The notes under the pieces are model-generated. The model saw only the letters and a list, made by a program, of their open reading frames with translations, did not search any database and was not told where the DNA came from. A stretch of DNA of 64,000 nt from an uncultured Clostridia bacterium (lineage in GTDB: Bacteria; Bacillota; Clostridia; Peptostreptococcales; Anaerovoracaceae): NCBI GenBank assembly GCA_934255135.1, contig CAKQMV010000005.1, forward strand, positions 62,001 to 126,000, read 5' to 3'. This document shows, piece by piece, positions 25,186-33,864 of this stretch. Position 1 is the first letter of the stretch. Every line of letters begins with the position of its first letter. Position numbers and translations under genes: made by a program.

Positions 25186-25902
25186 ATGGATAAGCACACT
25201 CCAGATTATGTAGTATTTGATAATGTGAAGAAGGTTTATCACGCTGGTGAGGTTGATATCACAGCACTTCATGATGTAAGCTTCAGCATCGGCAAGGGTG
25301 AGCTTGTTGTTGTCGTGGGCGAATCAGGTGCAGGTAAGACTACATTGCTTAATATACTTGGAGGCATGGATACGCTTACTGAGGGGAATATTTATCTTGA
25401 CGGTAAGGAGATAAGTCACGGAACCAAGAGAGAGCTTACAGAATACAGAAGACATGATATCGGATTCGTATTCCAGTTTTACAACCTGGTTCAGAATCTG
25501 ACTGCACTTGAGAACGTGTCTTTAGCTACCCAGATATGTCGTGATCCTCTTGATCCGGCAGATACACTTAAAGCCGTCGGACTCGAGGACAGAATGAATA
25601 ACTTCCCAGGGCAGCTTTCGGGAGGAGAACAGCAGAGAGTTGCGATTGCAAGAGCACTTGCGAAGAACCCGAAGCTTTTGCTCTGCGATGAGCCGACAGG
25701 AGCTCTCGACTACAATACAGGTAAGGCAATACTTAAGCTCCTTTCAGACCAGGCTGGAACTACAGGAATGACTGTAGTTATAATCACACATAACAAGGCG
25801 CTTACACCAATGGCTGACAGAGTTGTAAGGGTCAAGAACGGAACAGTGATCGATGTAACCGTAAATGAGAATCCAACGCCAATAGAAGACATAGAATGGT
25901 AA
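25186..25902 (+). CDS. ABC transporter ATP-binding protein (MacB/LolD type)
   Basis: About 238 residues from the ATG at 25186 (an in-frame ATG at 25159 is the alternative). Walker A GESGAGKTT, Q-loop region VFQFYNLVQNLTALENV, signature LSGGEQQRVAIARAL, Walker B LLLCDEPTGALD and H-loop IITHNKAL are all present. The LVQNLTALENV segment is typical of the MacB/LolD/YknY subfamily, which work with FtsX-like permeases and use ATP for mechanotransmission rather than classical transport. The permease gene follows after 4 bases. Confidence 0.93.
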   Translation: MDKHTPDYVVFDNVKKVYHAGEVDITALHDVSFSIGKGELVVVVGESGAGKTTLLNILGGMDTLTEGNIYLDGKEISHGTKRELTEYRRHDIGFVFQFYNLVQNLTALENVSLATQICRDPLDPADTLKAVGLEDRMNNFPGQLSGGEQQRVAIARALAKNPKLLLCDEPTGALDYNTGKAILKLLSDQAGTTGMTVVIITHNKALTPMADRVVRVKNGTVIDVTVNENPTPIEDIEW

Positions 25903-25906
25903 TACA

Positions 25907-28861
25907 ATGCTGATCAAATCGACCTTCAGAGAAATTAAATCATCTATAGCGCGCTATCTTGCAATTTTTGCGATAGTGGCTCTTGGTGTGGGGTTTTTCT
26001 CTGGCCTTAAGATGTGCAGACCGTCTATGATAGAGACTGCCAAGGAATACATAGATTCAAATAAGATGTATGACTATAAATTGATGTCGACTTATGGAAT
26101 TGACGATAAGTCGGTAAAGTATGCTGCATCGCAAGATGGTGTTAAGGCTGCTGAAGGCACGATAGAGAAGGATATAGTATCAAACGTTGATGGCACTGAG
26201 CGACTTCTTAAGTGCATCAGCGTACCGAAAGATCTTAATAAGATTGCTCTGGCGGATGGCAGACTCCCAGAGAAGAATGATGAATGCGTTGTTGATGAAC
26301 GCATGATCAAGAATGGGGCTTGCAAGATTGGATCTGACATAGAGCTTACCAAGAGCAACAAGAAGTCAGCACGAGATGAATTTAAATCACAGAGCTTTAA
26401 GATAGTCGGAGCTGTAACATCATGCCTGTATCTTGACTACCAGAGAGGATCGACAGACATAGGTGACGGAGCACTCGATGGATATATTTATCTGAATGAA
26501 GATGCTTTTGACACAGAGTATTACACCGCACTTTACGTGAAGTTCGATAAGGAGGGCGAGACTTTAAGCGGCTCGCAGAAGAAGATTCTTAAGTCACGCG
26601 AGGATGAGATGAAATCTCTTGCGAAGACAATCACCAGCAAGAGAAGAGCGGCTGTAATGTTGGAGGCTCAGGAGAAACTTGACGATAAGAAGGCTGAATA
26701 TGAGGATTCGCTTGCAGACTACAAGGAATCCAAGACGAAGGCCGAGAAGGAAATAAGAGATAACGAGAAGAAGATAAGAGACGGCAACAAGAAGCTTAAT
26801 GCCAGCAAGAAGGATCTTAATGCCAAGCTTGTTAAGACTAAGAAGCAGAAGAAGGAGCTTCAGGGCTCACTTGCATCTGTAAAGCAGGCAATTGCGAGCC
26901 TAGAGGCGATGGGTGATACCGAAAGTGACAATTATAAAGCACTTGTTACTAACAAGCTTAAGCTTCAGGACAGCATTATCATGTGCAATTCTGGAATCAA
27001 GAAGATAAATAGCGGACTTCGCACAATATCTTCGAAACAGAAGGAACTTGAGAGAGCGAAGAAGACACTGGCTTCCGAGAAGAAGAAAGCAAAGGCAGAG
27101 TTTGCAAAGGCGGAGAAGAAGCTTGATGACGCTAAGGATAAGCTCGACGATGCGCAGGAAGAGATAGACACGATGAAGATGGGCAAGTCTTACGCATTTT
27201 CGCGTGAGGACAATGCCGGATATTCGTCATTTAAGAGTAATTCAGAAATTGTAGACAAGATTGCGAGAATATTCCCGCTGTTCTTCTTCCTGATTGCTAT
27301 TCTTGTCTGCATGACTACAATGACAAGAATGGTCGATGAGCAGAGAACACAGATTGGAATTCTCAAGGCTCTCGGATACAGCAACGGCTCGATTCTGTGC
27401 AAGTATCTGTTCTATTCGGGAAGCTCCGCAGCAATGGGTGCAGTTTTTGGCTTCTCCGTAGGCACCAACGTATTTCCGCGCGTGATCTGGCAGGCATATA
27501 CGATGATGTACGATTTCAGCGATGAGGTTGCATTTGTGTTTGATCCGAAGCTGTTTGCTCTGTCAATCGGAGCTGCCCTAGTTTGCGCTCTTGCAGCGAC
27601 ATGGTTCTCTGTTGCGGAAAATTTCGGCGTTCAGCCGGCAGAACTCATCAGACCGAAGACTCCTCCTGCGGGCAAAAGAATCCTGCTAGAGAGAATCACT
27701 CCCGTGTGGAATCGTATGAGTTTCCTGTATAAGGTATCATTTAGAAATGTATTCAGATATAAGAAGCGTTTTGTAATGATGGTTCTGGGAATAAGCGGAT
27801 GTACAGCACTTCTGATTGCTGGTTTTGGACTCGACACAACTGTGTCTAAGGTTGCTGAGCATCAGTATTCAGAGATTTCAATCTATGATTACACTGTTAT
27901 GTTCTCGGATGAGCTTGACGAGAATCAGCAGCAAGGCTTTATTAAATACGGTGAACGAAAGACTGATGGTAAGCTTGGAGATGTGCATTTCATACATAAT
28001 ACAAGTGCAGATGTGTCAGAGGGAAATGCCAAGATTGAAGGCACCTGCATAGCAACTGAAGCTAAGGATTTTGACAAGTTTGTAGACCTTCACAACGGAG
28101 ATGACAAGGTTTCGTTCCCTGGTAAGGGTGAGGCTGTAATCTCCAAGAAAATCCAGAAAGCGCTCGGCGCCAAGGTTGGCGATGAGATAACTATTAAGGA
28201 AGGTTATCGTGACATGACAGTAACTGTGTCGGGTATCTGCGATTTCTATGTAGGCGAGAATGTGTATGTAAGTGCTAAAACATATACAGATGGTATGGGC
28301 AAGGCTCCTTCTATCAAGGGTGCATATGTCCGTGTCCCAGAGGGTACGTCTGATGCTGAGATTCGTGATGCTGCAACAGCCTGCGGCGAGTACAGTAAGG
28401 CTGCGGCAGTCGTTGTAAACCTTGATATGATTGAGAGTGTGCAGAAGATGATGGAGAGTCTTAACCTCGTAATCTATGTGGTTATACTCTGTGCTGGAAT
28501 GCTTGCCTTTATTGTTATCTTTAATCTGACAAACATTAACATAATGGAGAGAATCAGAGAGATTGCTACAATCAAGGTTCTCGGATTTAATAGAAGAGAG
28601 ACATCGAAGTATGTATTCAGAGAGAATATAATGCTTGCAGGAGTAGCATCTATTGTCGGAATACCGCTCGGACGATGGCTTCTTGATTTCTGCATAGATA
28701 ATATTGTGGTGAGTATGGTGTTCTTCGAGACCAGAATAACTACACTCGATTATCTGTATGCTGTTATTCTGACTGTGGTATTTACATTAATTGTAAATCT
28801 GGCTATGGGAAGAAGACTCGATAAGGTCAGCATGACAGAGTCGCTCAAATCAATAGAATAA
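25907..28861 (+). CDS. FtsX-like ABC transporter permease with long coiled coil
   Basis: A 984-residue permease. TM1 is at about residues 17-37 (ARYLAIFAIVALGVGFFSGL), followed by an extracytoplasmic domain, then a long charged helical region (about 245-425, rich in Lys/Glu heptads such as KKKAKAEFAKAEKKLDDAKD) predicted as a coiled coil. An FtsX core follows (FFFLIAILVCMTTMTRM, GILKALGY), then a second extracytoplasmic region and second FtsX core (VVILCAGMLAFIVIFNLTNI, TIKVLGFN) ending with NLAMGRRLDKVSMTESLKS. With the ATPase it probably exports a peptide or lipid or acts on the envelope; the substrate is unknown. Confidence 0.9.
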   Translation: MLIKSTFREIKSSIARYLAIFAIVALGVGFFSGLKMCRPSMIETAKEYIDSNKMYDYKLMSTYGIDDKSVKYAASQDGVKAAEGTIEKDIVSNVDGTERLLKCISVPKDLNKIALADGRLPEKNDECVVDERMIKNGACKIGSDIELTKSNKKSARDEFKSQSFKIVGAVTSCLYLDYQRGSTDIGDGALDGYIYLNEDAFDTEYYTALYVKFDKEGETLSGSQKKILKSREDEMKSLAKTITSKRRAAVMLEAQEKLDDKKAEYEDSLADYKESKTKAEKEIRDNEKKIRDGNKKLNASKKDLNAKLVKTKKQKKELQGSLASVKQAIASLEAMGDTESDNYKALVTNKLKLQDSIIMCNSGIKKINSGLRTISSKQKELERAKKTLASEKKKAKAEFAKAEKKLDDAKDKLDDAQEEIDTMKMGKSYAFSREDNAGYSSFKSNSEIVDKIARIFPLFFFLIAILVCMTTMTRMVDEQRTQIGILKALGYSNGSILCKYLFYSGSSAAMGAVFGFSVGTNVFPRVIWQAYTMMYDFSDEVAFVFDPKLFALSIGAALVCALAATWFSVAENFGVQPAELIRPKTPPAGKRILLERITPVWNRMSFLYKVSFRNVFRYKKRFVMMVLGISGCTALLIAGFGLDTTVSKVAEHQYSEISIYDYTVMFSDELDENQQQGFIKYGERKTDGKLGDVHFIHNTSADVSEGNAKIEGTCIATEAKDFDKFVDLHNGDDKVSFPGKGEAVISKKIQKALGAKVGDEITIKEGYRDMTVTVSGICDFYVGENVYVSAKTYTDGMGKAPSIKGAYVRVPEGTSDAEIRDAATACGEYSKAAAVVVNLDMIESVQKMMESLNLVIYVVILCAGMLAFIVIFNLTNINIMERIREIATIKVLGFNRRETSKYVFRENIMLAGVASIVGIPLGRWLLDFCIDNIVVSMVFFETRITTLDYLYAVILTVVFTLIVNLAMGRRLDKVSMTESLKSIE

Positions 28862-28880
28862 ATCGTGATGGACGAACTTC

Positions 28881-28909
28881 TGTACATGCTGCGGTCTTGA
28901 ATGTATAAT
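28881..28909 (+). promoter_or_regulatory. Promoter of thyA-folA-rlmB
   Basis: TGTACA (28881-28886), 17-bp spacer, TATAAT (28904-28909), about 68 bases before the thyA ATG. Confidence 0.5.
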
Positions 28910-28976
28910 ATATCGGTTGAGAATTTTGCAGAGGTATCACTGCATAATTTAAAGAGAGAAGTGAGAGGAGAAATTA

Positions 28977-29807
28977 ATGAGCAAAGCAGATGAACTTTTT
29001 GTAACCATGTGCCGCGATATAATTGACAATGGATTCAGTACAGAGGGACTTCCTGTAAGACCTCACTGGCCAGACGGAACACCGGCTCATACCATCAAGA
29101 ATTTTGGCGTTGTGAACAGATACAATCTGCAGGAAGAGTTTCCGGCTCTCACTCTGAGACCGACTGCGATAAAGTCGGCTGTAGACGAGCTTCTCTGGAT
29201 CTGGCAGAAGAAGTCAAACAATGTGAATGACCTTAAGAGCTCAATCTGGGATGAGTGGGCTGATGAGGACGGCTCAATCGGCAAGGCTTACGGATATCAG
29301 CTTGGCATTAAGTACAAGTTCAAGCAGGGTGAGATGGATCAGGTGGATAATGTTCTCTGGTGTCTTAAGAATGACAGATATTCAAGAAGAATCCTGACTA
29401 ATATATTCAATTTCGAGGATCTTCACGAGATGAATCTTGAGCCATGTGCATACAGCATGACTTTTAATGTCAAGGGCGATACGCTTAACGGAATTCTGAA
29501 TCAGAGATCACAGGATATCCTGACTGCAAACAACTGGAATGTTGTGCAGTATGCAGTTTTGCTGATGATGTTTGCACAGGTGAGCGGACTTAAGGCTGGT
29601 GAGCTGATTCATGTTATAAGCGATGCACACATCTATGACAGACATATTGATATTGTTAAGGAACTGATTGAAAGACCTCAGTATCCTGCACCTAAGGTAA
29701 CTCTGAATCCTGAGATTACTGACTTCTATGATTTTACTGTGGATGATGTAATCATTGAGGATTACAAGAAGAACCCTCAGGTTAAGAATATTCCTGTTGC
29801 TATTTAA
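28977..29807 (+). CDS. thyA: Thymidylate synthase
   Basis: A 276-residue folate-dependent thymidylate synthase converting dUMP to dTMP with methylene-tetrahydrofolate. The nucleophilic Cys is in LEPCAYSMTFNV (about residue 155; His of the common PCH motif is Ala). NQRSQDILTANNWNVVQYAVLL carries the Arg and Asn that bind dUMP, and DAHIYDRHIDIVKELIERP the His/Tyr pair. folA follows after 13 bases; pairing ThyA with dihydrofolate reductase recycles the dihydrofolate it produces. The ribosome binding site is GAGAGGAG. Confidence 0.94.
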   Translation: MSKADELFVTMCRDIIDNGFSTEGLPVRPHWPDGTPAHTIKNFGVVNRYNLQEEFPALTLRPTAIKSAVDELLWIWQKKSNNVNDLKSSIWDEWADEDGSIGKAYGYQLGIKYKFKQGEMDQVDNVLWCLKNDRYSRRILTNIFNFEDLHEMNLEPCAYSMTFNVKGDTLNGILNQRSQDILTANNWNVVQYAVLLMMFAQVSGLKAGELIHVISDAHIYDRHIDIVKELIERPQYPAPKVTLNPEITDFYDFTVDDVIIEDYKKNPQVKNIPVAI

Positions 29808-29820
29808 CGGAGGTATTACC

Positions 29821-30312
29821 ATGAATATGATAGTTGCTGTTGACAGCAATTGGGGAATCGGAAAGGATAACGGCCTTCTGGCTTCGGTTCCTGGAGATAT
29901 GGCCTTCTTCAAGAAAACAACTACAGGACACGTTGTGGTAATGGGACGTAAGACCCTTGAGTCGATGCCTAAGAAGAGAGGGCTTCCTAACAGAACTAAC
30001 TACGTGCTGACTCGAAATTCTGAATTTGAAGCGGAACGATGCATAGTGGTTAATTCGGAAGAAGAACTGTTCAGAGAGCTTGAGCAGTATCCTGGTGATG
30101 AAGTTTTTCTAATCGGCGGAGCAAGCATATACAACAAGTACTATGACCGCTGCGATAAGCTTTTTATCACGAAGCTGTTTGCTGACCTCGGCGCGGACGC
30201 TTTCATTACAAACATCGATGAAGATGACCGCTATGAGATAATAGAAGAAAGCGAATTATTCGAAGATAACGGAATACAGTACAGATTTTATACATACGAG
30301 AGAAAGAAATAG
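29821..30312 (+). CDS. folA: Dihydrofolate reductase
   Basis: A 163-residue protein from the ATG at 29821, chosen over a longer frame overlapping thyA because ACGGAGG precedes it. MNMIVAVDSNWGIGKDNGLL starts the fold. The active-site Asp is in VPGDMAFFKKTT; the Trp of the common LPW motif is absent, as in a divergent Firmicute branch. VVVMGRKTLESMP and VFLIGGASIYNKYYD bind NADPH. It reduces dihydrofolate to tetrahydrofolate. The next gene starts 2 bases after its stop. Confidence 0.94.
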   Translation: MNMIVAVDSNWGIGKDNGLLASVPGDMAFFKKTTTGHVVVMGRKTLESMPKKRGLPNRTNYVLTRNSEFEAERCIVVNSEEELFRELEQYPGDEVFLIGGASIYNKYYDRCDKLFITKLFADLGADAFITNIDEDDRYEIIEESELFEDNGIQYRFYTYERKK

Positions 30313-30314
30313 AT

Positions 30315-31238
30315 ATGAGCAAGAGAGATAATAAGAGATTTAATGATAACGAGCGCAACTCAAGACCTAAGAGGGGTGGCAAGAACAGACGTGACTACGG
30401 AGATAACTACGAGCCTAAGAGAATGTCAAAGCCTCAGAGAAGAAAATCCTATGAGCCAAAGCATCAGCCACAGAGAGAATGGGATTATGTTGGAACTGAC
30501 GGACTCGAAGTAGTTGTAGGAAGAAATCCTGTAATCGAGGTGCTTAAGGGCGACCGCGACGTTGAGAGAGTGTTTATTGCAGAAGGAGCAGAGGGTTCAA
30601 TTGTTCAGATCAAGGCACTCGCAAGAGAGAAGGGTGTAATCGTTGATATCGTTGATAAGAAGCGTATTGAAGCGATGGCCGCTCCCGGCGAGAGACACCA
30701 GGGCGTAGCAGCGAAGGTTTCGGAATATAAGTACTCGGAGATGGAAGATATTTTTGCCCGCGCAGAAGCAAGCGGAGAAGAACCATTCATCATCCTTCTT
30801 GATGAAATCACTGATCCTCATAATCTTGGAGCAATCATCAGATCAGCGGAATGTGCAGGGGCTCACGGAATCATCATTCCTAAGAGAAGAGCGTGCACTC
30901 TTACTCAGACCGTTGCCAAAAGTGCGGCTGGTGCAATCGAGAATATGCCGGTTGTCCAGGTAACTAATCTTTCAAGAACTATCGATGAGCTGAAGGATAA
31001 GGGGCTGTGGATTGGTGCGGCTGATATGGACGGACAGGAATTCTATAACTGCGCACTCGACGGTGCGGTAGGAATTGTAATCGGAAATGAAGGCAAGGGA
31101 GTTGGCAGACTCGTTAAGGAGAAGTGCGACTTCGTTGTATCAATCCCTATGAAGGGTAAGATTAATTCACTGAATGCATCAAATGCTGCTGCTGTAATTA
31201 TGTTTGAAATCAGAAGACAGAGAGATTGTGGCAGATAA
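30315..31238 (+). CDS. rlmB: SPOUT-family 23S rRNA (guanosine-2'-O-)methyltransferase, RlmB/TrmH type
   Basis: A 307-residue protein. Residues 1-60 are a basic, low-complexity extension (many Arg, Lys, Asn) likely to bind RNA. An L30e-like substrate-binding domain follows (EVVVGRNPVIEVLKGDRDVE), then the SPOUT knot with DEITDPHNLGAIIRSAECAG (Asn and Arg of motif 1), IGNEGKGVGRLVKEKCDFV (motif 2) and SIPMKGKINSLNASNAAAV (motif 3). It methylates a ribose in 23S rRNA; the exact nucleotide cannot be told from sequence. Confidence 0.9.
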   Translation: MSKRDNKRFNDNERNSRPKRGGKNRRDYGDNYEPKRMSKPQRRKSYEPKHQPQREWDYVGTDGLEVVVGRNPVIEVLKGDRDVERVFIAEGAEGSIVQIKALAREKGVIVDIVDKKRIEAMAAPGERHQGVAAKVSEYKYSEMEDIFARAEASGEEPFIILLDEITDPHNLGAIIRSAECAGAHGIIIPKRRACTLTQTVAKSAAGAIENMPVVQVTNLSRTIDELKDKGLWIGAADMDGQEFYNCALDGAVGIVIGNEGKGVGRLVKEKCDFVVSIPMKGKINSLNASNAAAVIMFEIRRQRDCGR

Positions 31239-31292
31239 GAGGATGACAGATTGTATATTCCAATTTTATCTGTAAATACTGCGCGAATAAGC

Positions 31293-31321
31293 TTGACATT
31301 GACACGATAGTTGAGTATTAT
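31293..31321 (+). promoter_or_regulatory. Strong sigma-A promoter of the rpmG-secE-nusG cluster
   Basis: Consensus TTGACA (31293-31298), 17-bp spacer, TATTAT (31316-31321). A ~97-base leader follows with a short CAGAGC / GCTCTG hairpin (31350-31373). Confidence 0.8.
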
Positions 31322-31424
31322 TATTTAGCAACTTTATGTATTTACTGAACAGAGCGGAGGAAACACTGCTCTGGTTTTAGAGTGAATAAATGATTTTGCG
31401 AAAATCTGAAATGGAGGAAATGAC

Positions 31425-31586
31425 ATGGCAAGTGGTGTAAGAAACAAGATTATCCTTGCATGCACAGAGTGCAAGCAGAGAAACTACAATACTATGAAGA
31501 ACAAGAGAAACAATCCAGACAGAATTGAGCTCATGAAGTATTGCAAGTTCTGCAACAAGGAGACTCTCCACAAGGAGACAAAGTAA
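31425..31586 (+). CDS. rpmG: 50S ribosomal protein L33
   Basis: A 53-residue protein starting MASGVRNKIILACTECKQRN and ending YCKFCNKETLHKETK. Two Cys pairs (CTEC and CKFC) mark the zinc-binding L33 type. The ribosome binding site GGAGG lies 9 bases before the ATG. Its position before secE and nusG matches the standard Gram-positive order. Confidence 0.95.
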   Translation: MASGVRNKIILACTECKQRNYNTMKNKRNNPDRIELMKYCKFCNKETLHKETK

Positions 31587-31615
31587 TTTCGTTATTGGAG
31601 AAATGGAGAAGTAGA

Positions 31616-31894
31616 ATGGCTAAAGAGAAGACCGCAAACAGTGCAGAAACTCTTAAAAGCTCGAATAAGAATCACGGCTCAAAGGCTTCGGCCAAGGAGG
31701 ACAGAGGGCTTATTAATTATCTGAAGGGAGTTCGCCAGGAGACAAACAAGGTTGTTTGGCCTACCAAGGACGAGCTTACAACAGATACTGTTGTAGTTTT
31801 AGCTACATGCGCTTTCTTTGCGCTCGCTTTCTGGCTAATTGATACTGGATTCTTGGCAGCACTTAAGGGAGTTCTCGGCGTTACACTATCCTAA
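31616..31894 (+). CDS. secE: Preprotein translocase subunit SecE
   Basis: About 92 residues from the ATG at 31616 (GGAGAAG upstream), chosen over an overlapping longer frame. A polar N-terminus (about 1-40) precedes LINYLKGVRQETNKVVWPTK, the amphipathic SecE signature, and one transmembrane helix (TVVVLATCAFFALAFWLIDT). It is the single-span small SecE of Gram-positives, which clamps SecY. nusG follows after 19 bases. Confidence 0.95.
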   Translation: MAKEKTANSAETLKSSNKNHGSKASAKEDRGLINYLKGVRQETNKVVWPTKDELTTDTVVVLATCAFFALAFWLIDTGFLAALKGVLGVTLS

Positions 31895-31913
31895 GAGATT
31901 GGAGATTTAACAG

Positions 31914-32498
31914 ATGACAGACGGAATCGACAGCAAGAACAAAGCTACCGTATCACCTCTTATGGGAGAAGGTCTCAGAGGCGATGGTACAGCCAAGTGG
32001 TATGTAGTACATACTTATTCAGGTTATGAGAACAAGGTAAAGACCAGCATCGAGAGAATGGTTGAATACCGCGGCATGCAGGATCTGATTCTTGAGGTTG
32101 TTATTCCAACTGAAGAGAGAATCGAGATCAAGGATGGCGTTAAGAAGGTTAAGACTCGTAAACTCTATCCTGGCTATGTCGTTATTAAGATGATAGTCAA
32201 CAACGAGACCTGGTACCTCGTACGTAATACAGAGGGTGTTACAGGCTTCGTTGGACACGGCTCCGATCCTATTCCTCTAACTAAGGAAGAAATCGTGAGA
32301 ATGGGAGTTGAGAAACTGCATATCGATCTGGATATTGAAGTTGGAGACACAGTTCGCATCATCGGAGGACTCTTTGAGGGTCAGCTCGGCATTGTCGAGT
32401 CAATTAATCCGGAGAAGCAGGTTGTTAAGGCGAAGATTTCAATGTTCGGAAGAGATACACCAGCTGAACTTGAGTTTTCTCAGGTAAGCAAACTATAA
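31914..32498 (+). CDS. nusG: Transcription termination/antitermination factor NusG
   Basis: A 194-residue protein. After a ~27-residue polar lead, the NGN domain has KWYVVHTYSGYENKVKTSIE and KLYPGYVVIKM; the C-terminal KOW domain has VGDTVRIIGGLFEGQLGIVE. NusG binds RNA polymerase and modulates pausing and coupling to ribosomes. It lies between secE and rplK as in most bacteria. Confidence 0.96.
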   Translation: MTDGIDSKNKATVSPLMGEGLRGDGTAKWYVVHTYSGYENKVKTSIERMVEYRGMQDLILEVVIPTEERIEIKDGVKKVKTRKLYPGYVVIKMIVNNETWYLVRNTEGVTGFVGHGSDPIPLTKEEIVRMGVEKLHIDLDIEVGDTVRIIGGLFEGQLGIVESINPEKQVVKAKISMFGRDTPAELEFSQVSKL

Positions 32499-32517
32499 CT
32501 GAAGAAAGGAGACTAAG

Positions 32518-32943
32518 ATGGCTAAGAAAATTGAAGGTTACATCAAACTTCAGATTCCTGCAGGAGCAGCTACTCCAGCACCACCAGTTGGACCTGCCCT
32601 TGGACAGAAGAGTGTTAACATTATGGATTTCTGTAAGCAGTTCAATGCTAGAACAGCAGATCAGCAGGGAATGGTTATTCCAGTAGTAATCACTGTTTAC
32701 GCTGACAGATCATTCACATTCGTATGCAAGACACCTCCAGCAGCAATTCTTATTAAGAAGGCAGCAGGAATTGAGTCAGGTTCTGGTGTTCCTAACAAGA
32801 CTAAGGTTGCTTCAATCACACTTGCACAGTGCGAGGAGATTGCTAAGACTAAGATGCCTGACCTAAACGCAGGTAGCCTTGAGGCAGCAACTGATATGAT
32901 CAAGGGAACTGCTAGAAGCATGGGAGTTACAGTAACAGAGTAA
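32518..32943 (+). CDS. rplK: 50S ribosomal protein L11
   Basis: A 141-residue protein of normal length: KLQIPAGAATPAPPVGPALG carries the proline-rich hinge of L11, followed by QKSVNIMDFCKQFNA and a C-terminal rRNA-binding domain with SGSGVPNKTKVASIT. L11 forms the GTPase-associated centre with 23S rRNA. The ribosome binding site is AAAGGAG. Confidence 0.97.
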   Translation: MAKKIEGYIKLQIPAGAATPAPPVGPALGQKSVNIMDFCKQFNARTADQQGMVIPVVITVYADRSFTFVCKTPPAAILIKKAAGIESGSGVPNKTKVASITLAQCEEIAKTKMPDLNAGSLEAATDMIKGTARSMGVTVTE

Positions 32944-32996
32944 TTGATGGGAGGCAGTCACAATAGATGACGCCGTTTGAACCACTAGGAGGAAAA

Positions 32997-33689
32997 ATGA
33001 AGAGATCAAAGAGATACAACGCTTCAGTAGAGAACTTCGATAAGCACGAACTCTACGACGTAACAAGCGCTGTAAAGAAAGCAAAGGAACTTGGAACAGC
33101 TAAGTTCGATGAGACAATTGAGATGCATATCCGTCTTGGCGTAGATGGAAGACACGCTGACCAGCAGGTTAGAGGTGCTATCGTACTTCCACACGGAACT
33201 GGTAAGAGCAAGAAGGTTCTCGTATTCGCTAAGGGTCCTAAGGCTGAAGAGGCAAAGGCAGCAGGAGCTGACTTCGTAGGAGCTGAGGATATGGCAGAGA
33301 AGATCCAGAAGGAAAACTGGTTTGACTTTGATGCAGTAGTAGCTACACCAGACATGATGGGTGTTGTAGGTCGTCTCGGTAAGGTTCTCGGACCTAAGGG
33401 ACTCATGCCTAACCCTAAGTCAGGTACAGTAACTATGGATCTTGAGAAGGCTCTCGCAGACATCAAGGCTGGTAAGGTAGAGTACCGTCTTGACAAGGCT
33501 AACATTATTCACGTAATCGTGGGTAAGAAGTCATTCACTGACGAGCAGCTTGCTGATAACGCTAACGCTATGGTCCAGGCAATCGCTAAGGCTAAGCCTG
33601 CAGCAGCAAAGGGTCAGTACTTCAGAAGCGTTACAGTTGCATCAACAATGGGCGCTGGTGTAAAGGTTAACACAGCACAGCTTGGTTAA
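32997..33689 (+). CDS. rplA: 50S ribosomal protein L1
   Basis: About 230 residues from the ATG at 32997, preceded by AGGAGG; an upstream ATG at 32967 is less likely. HIRLGVDGRHADQQVRGAIV, GRLGKVLGPKGLMPNPKSGT and KAKPAAAKGQYFRSVTVAST are L1 hallmarks. L1 forms the mobile stalk at the E site. The L10 leader RNA follows before rplJ. Confidence 0.97.
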   Translation: MKRSKRYNASVENFDKHELYDVTSAVKKAKELGTAKFDETIEMHIRLGVDGRHADQQVRGAIVLPHGTGKSKKVLVFAKGPKAEEAKAAGADFVGAEDMAEKIQKENWFDFDAVVATPDMMGVVGRLGKVLGPKGLMPNPKSGTVTMDLEKALADIKAGKVEYRLDKANIIHVIVGKKSFTDEQLADNANAMVQAIAKAKPAAAKGQYFRSVTVASTMGAGVKVNTAQLG

Positions 33690-33715
33690 TCGCCGGTCAC
33701 ACTAAATTCGAATAT

Positions 33716-33815
33716 CAACCGAAGACAGAGGGTGCCGCAGGGCTTAATTTCCCTCCGAGGTACAATTATAAATTGAACCCCGCTGTCTTCAGAAGATGCG
33801 GGGTATTTTGTACCT
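33716..33815 (+). promoter_or_regulatory. L10(L12)4-binding ribosomal leader with embedded terminator
   Basis: The rplA-rplJ gap folds into the known L10-leader layout. GAAGACAG (33721-33728) pairs with CTGTCTTC (33783-33790) to close a multi-branch domain containing the CAGGGCTTAATTTCCCTCC region. Alternatively CCCCGC (33778-33783) pairs with GCGGGG (33798-33803) as a terminator running into TATTTTG. AGGTACAA (33758-33765) can also pair with TTGTACCT (33808-33815). Excess L10/L12 would bind and shift the balance, controlling rplJL. Confidence 0.8.
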
Positions 33816-33864
33816 AACCAAGTATGAACACCGCCGTGTGTTCAGGAAAGGAGAATAAAACTAT

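Noticed and set aside
31270..31340. Small zinc-ribbon-like frame (ICKYCANK) before rpmG
   Set aside because: It lacks a start codon and ribosome binding site in frame and overlaps the strong rpmG promoter.
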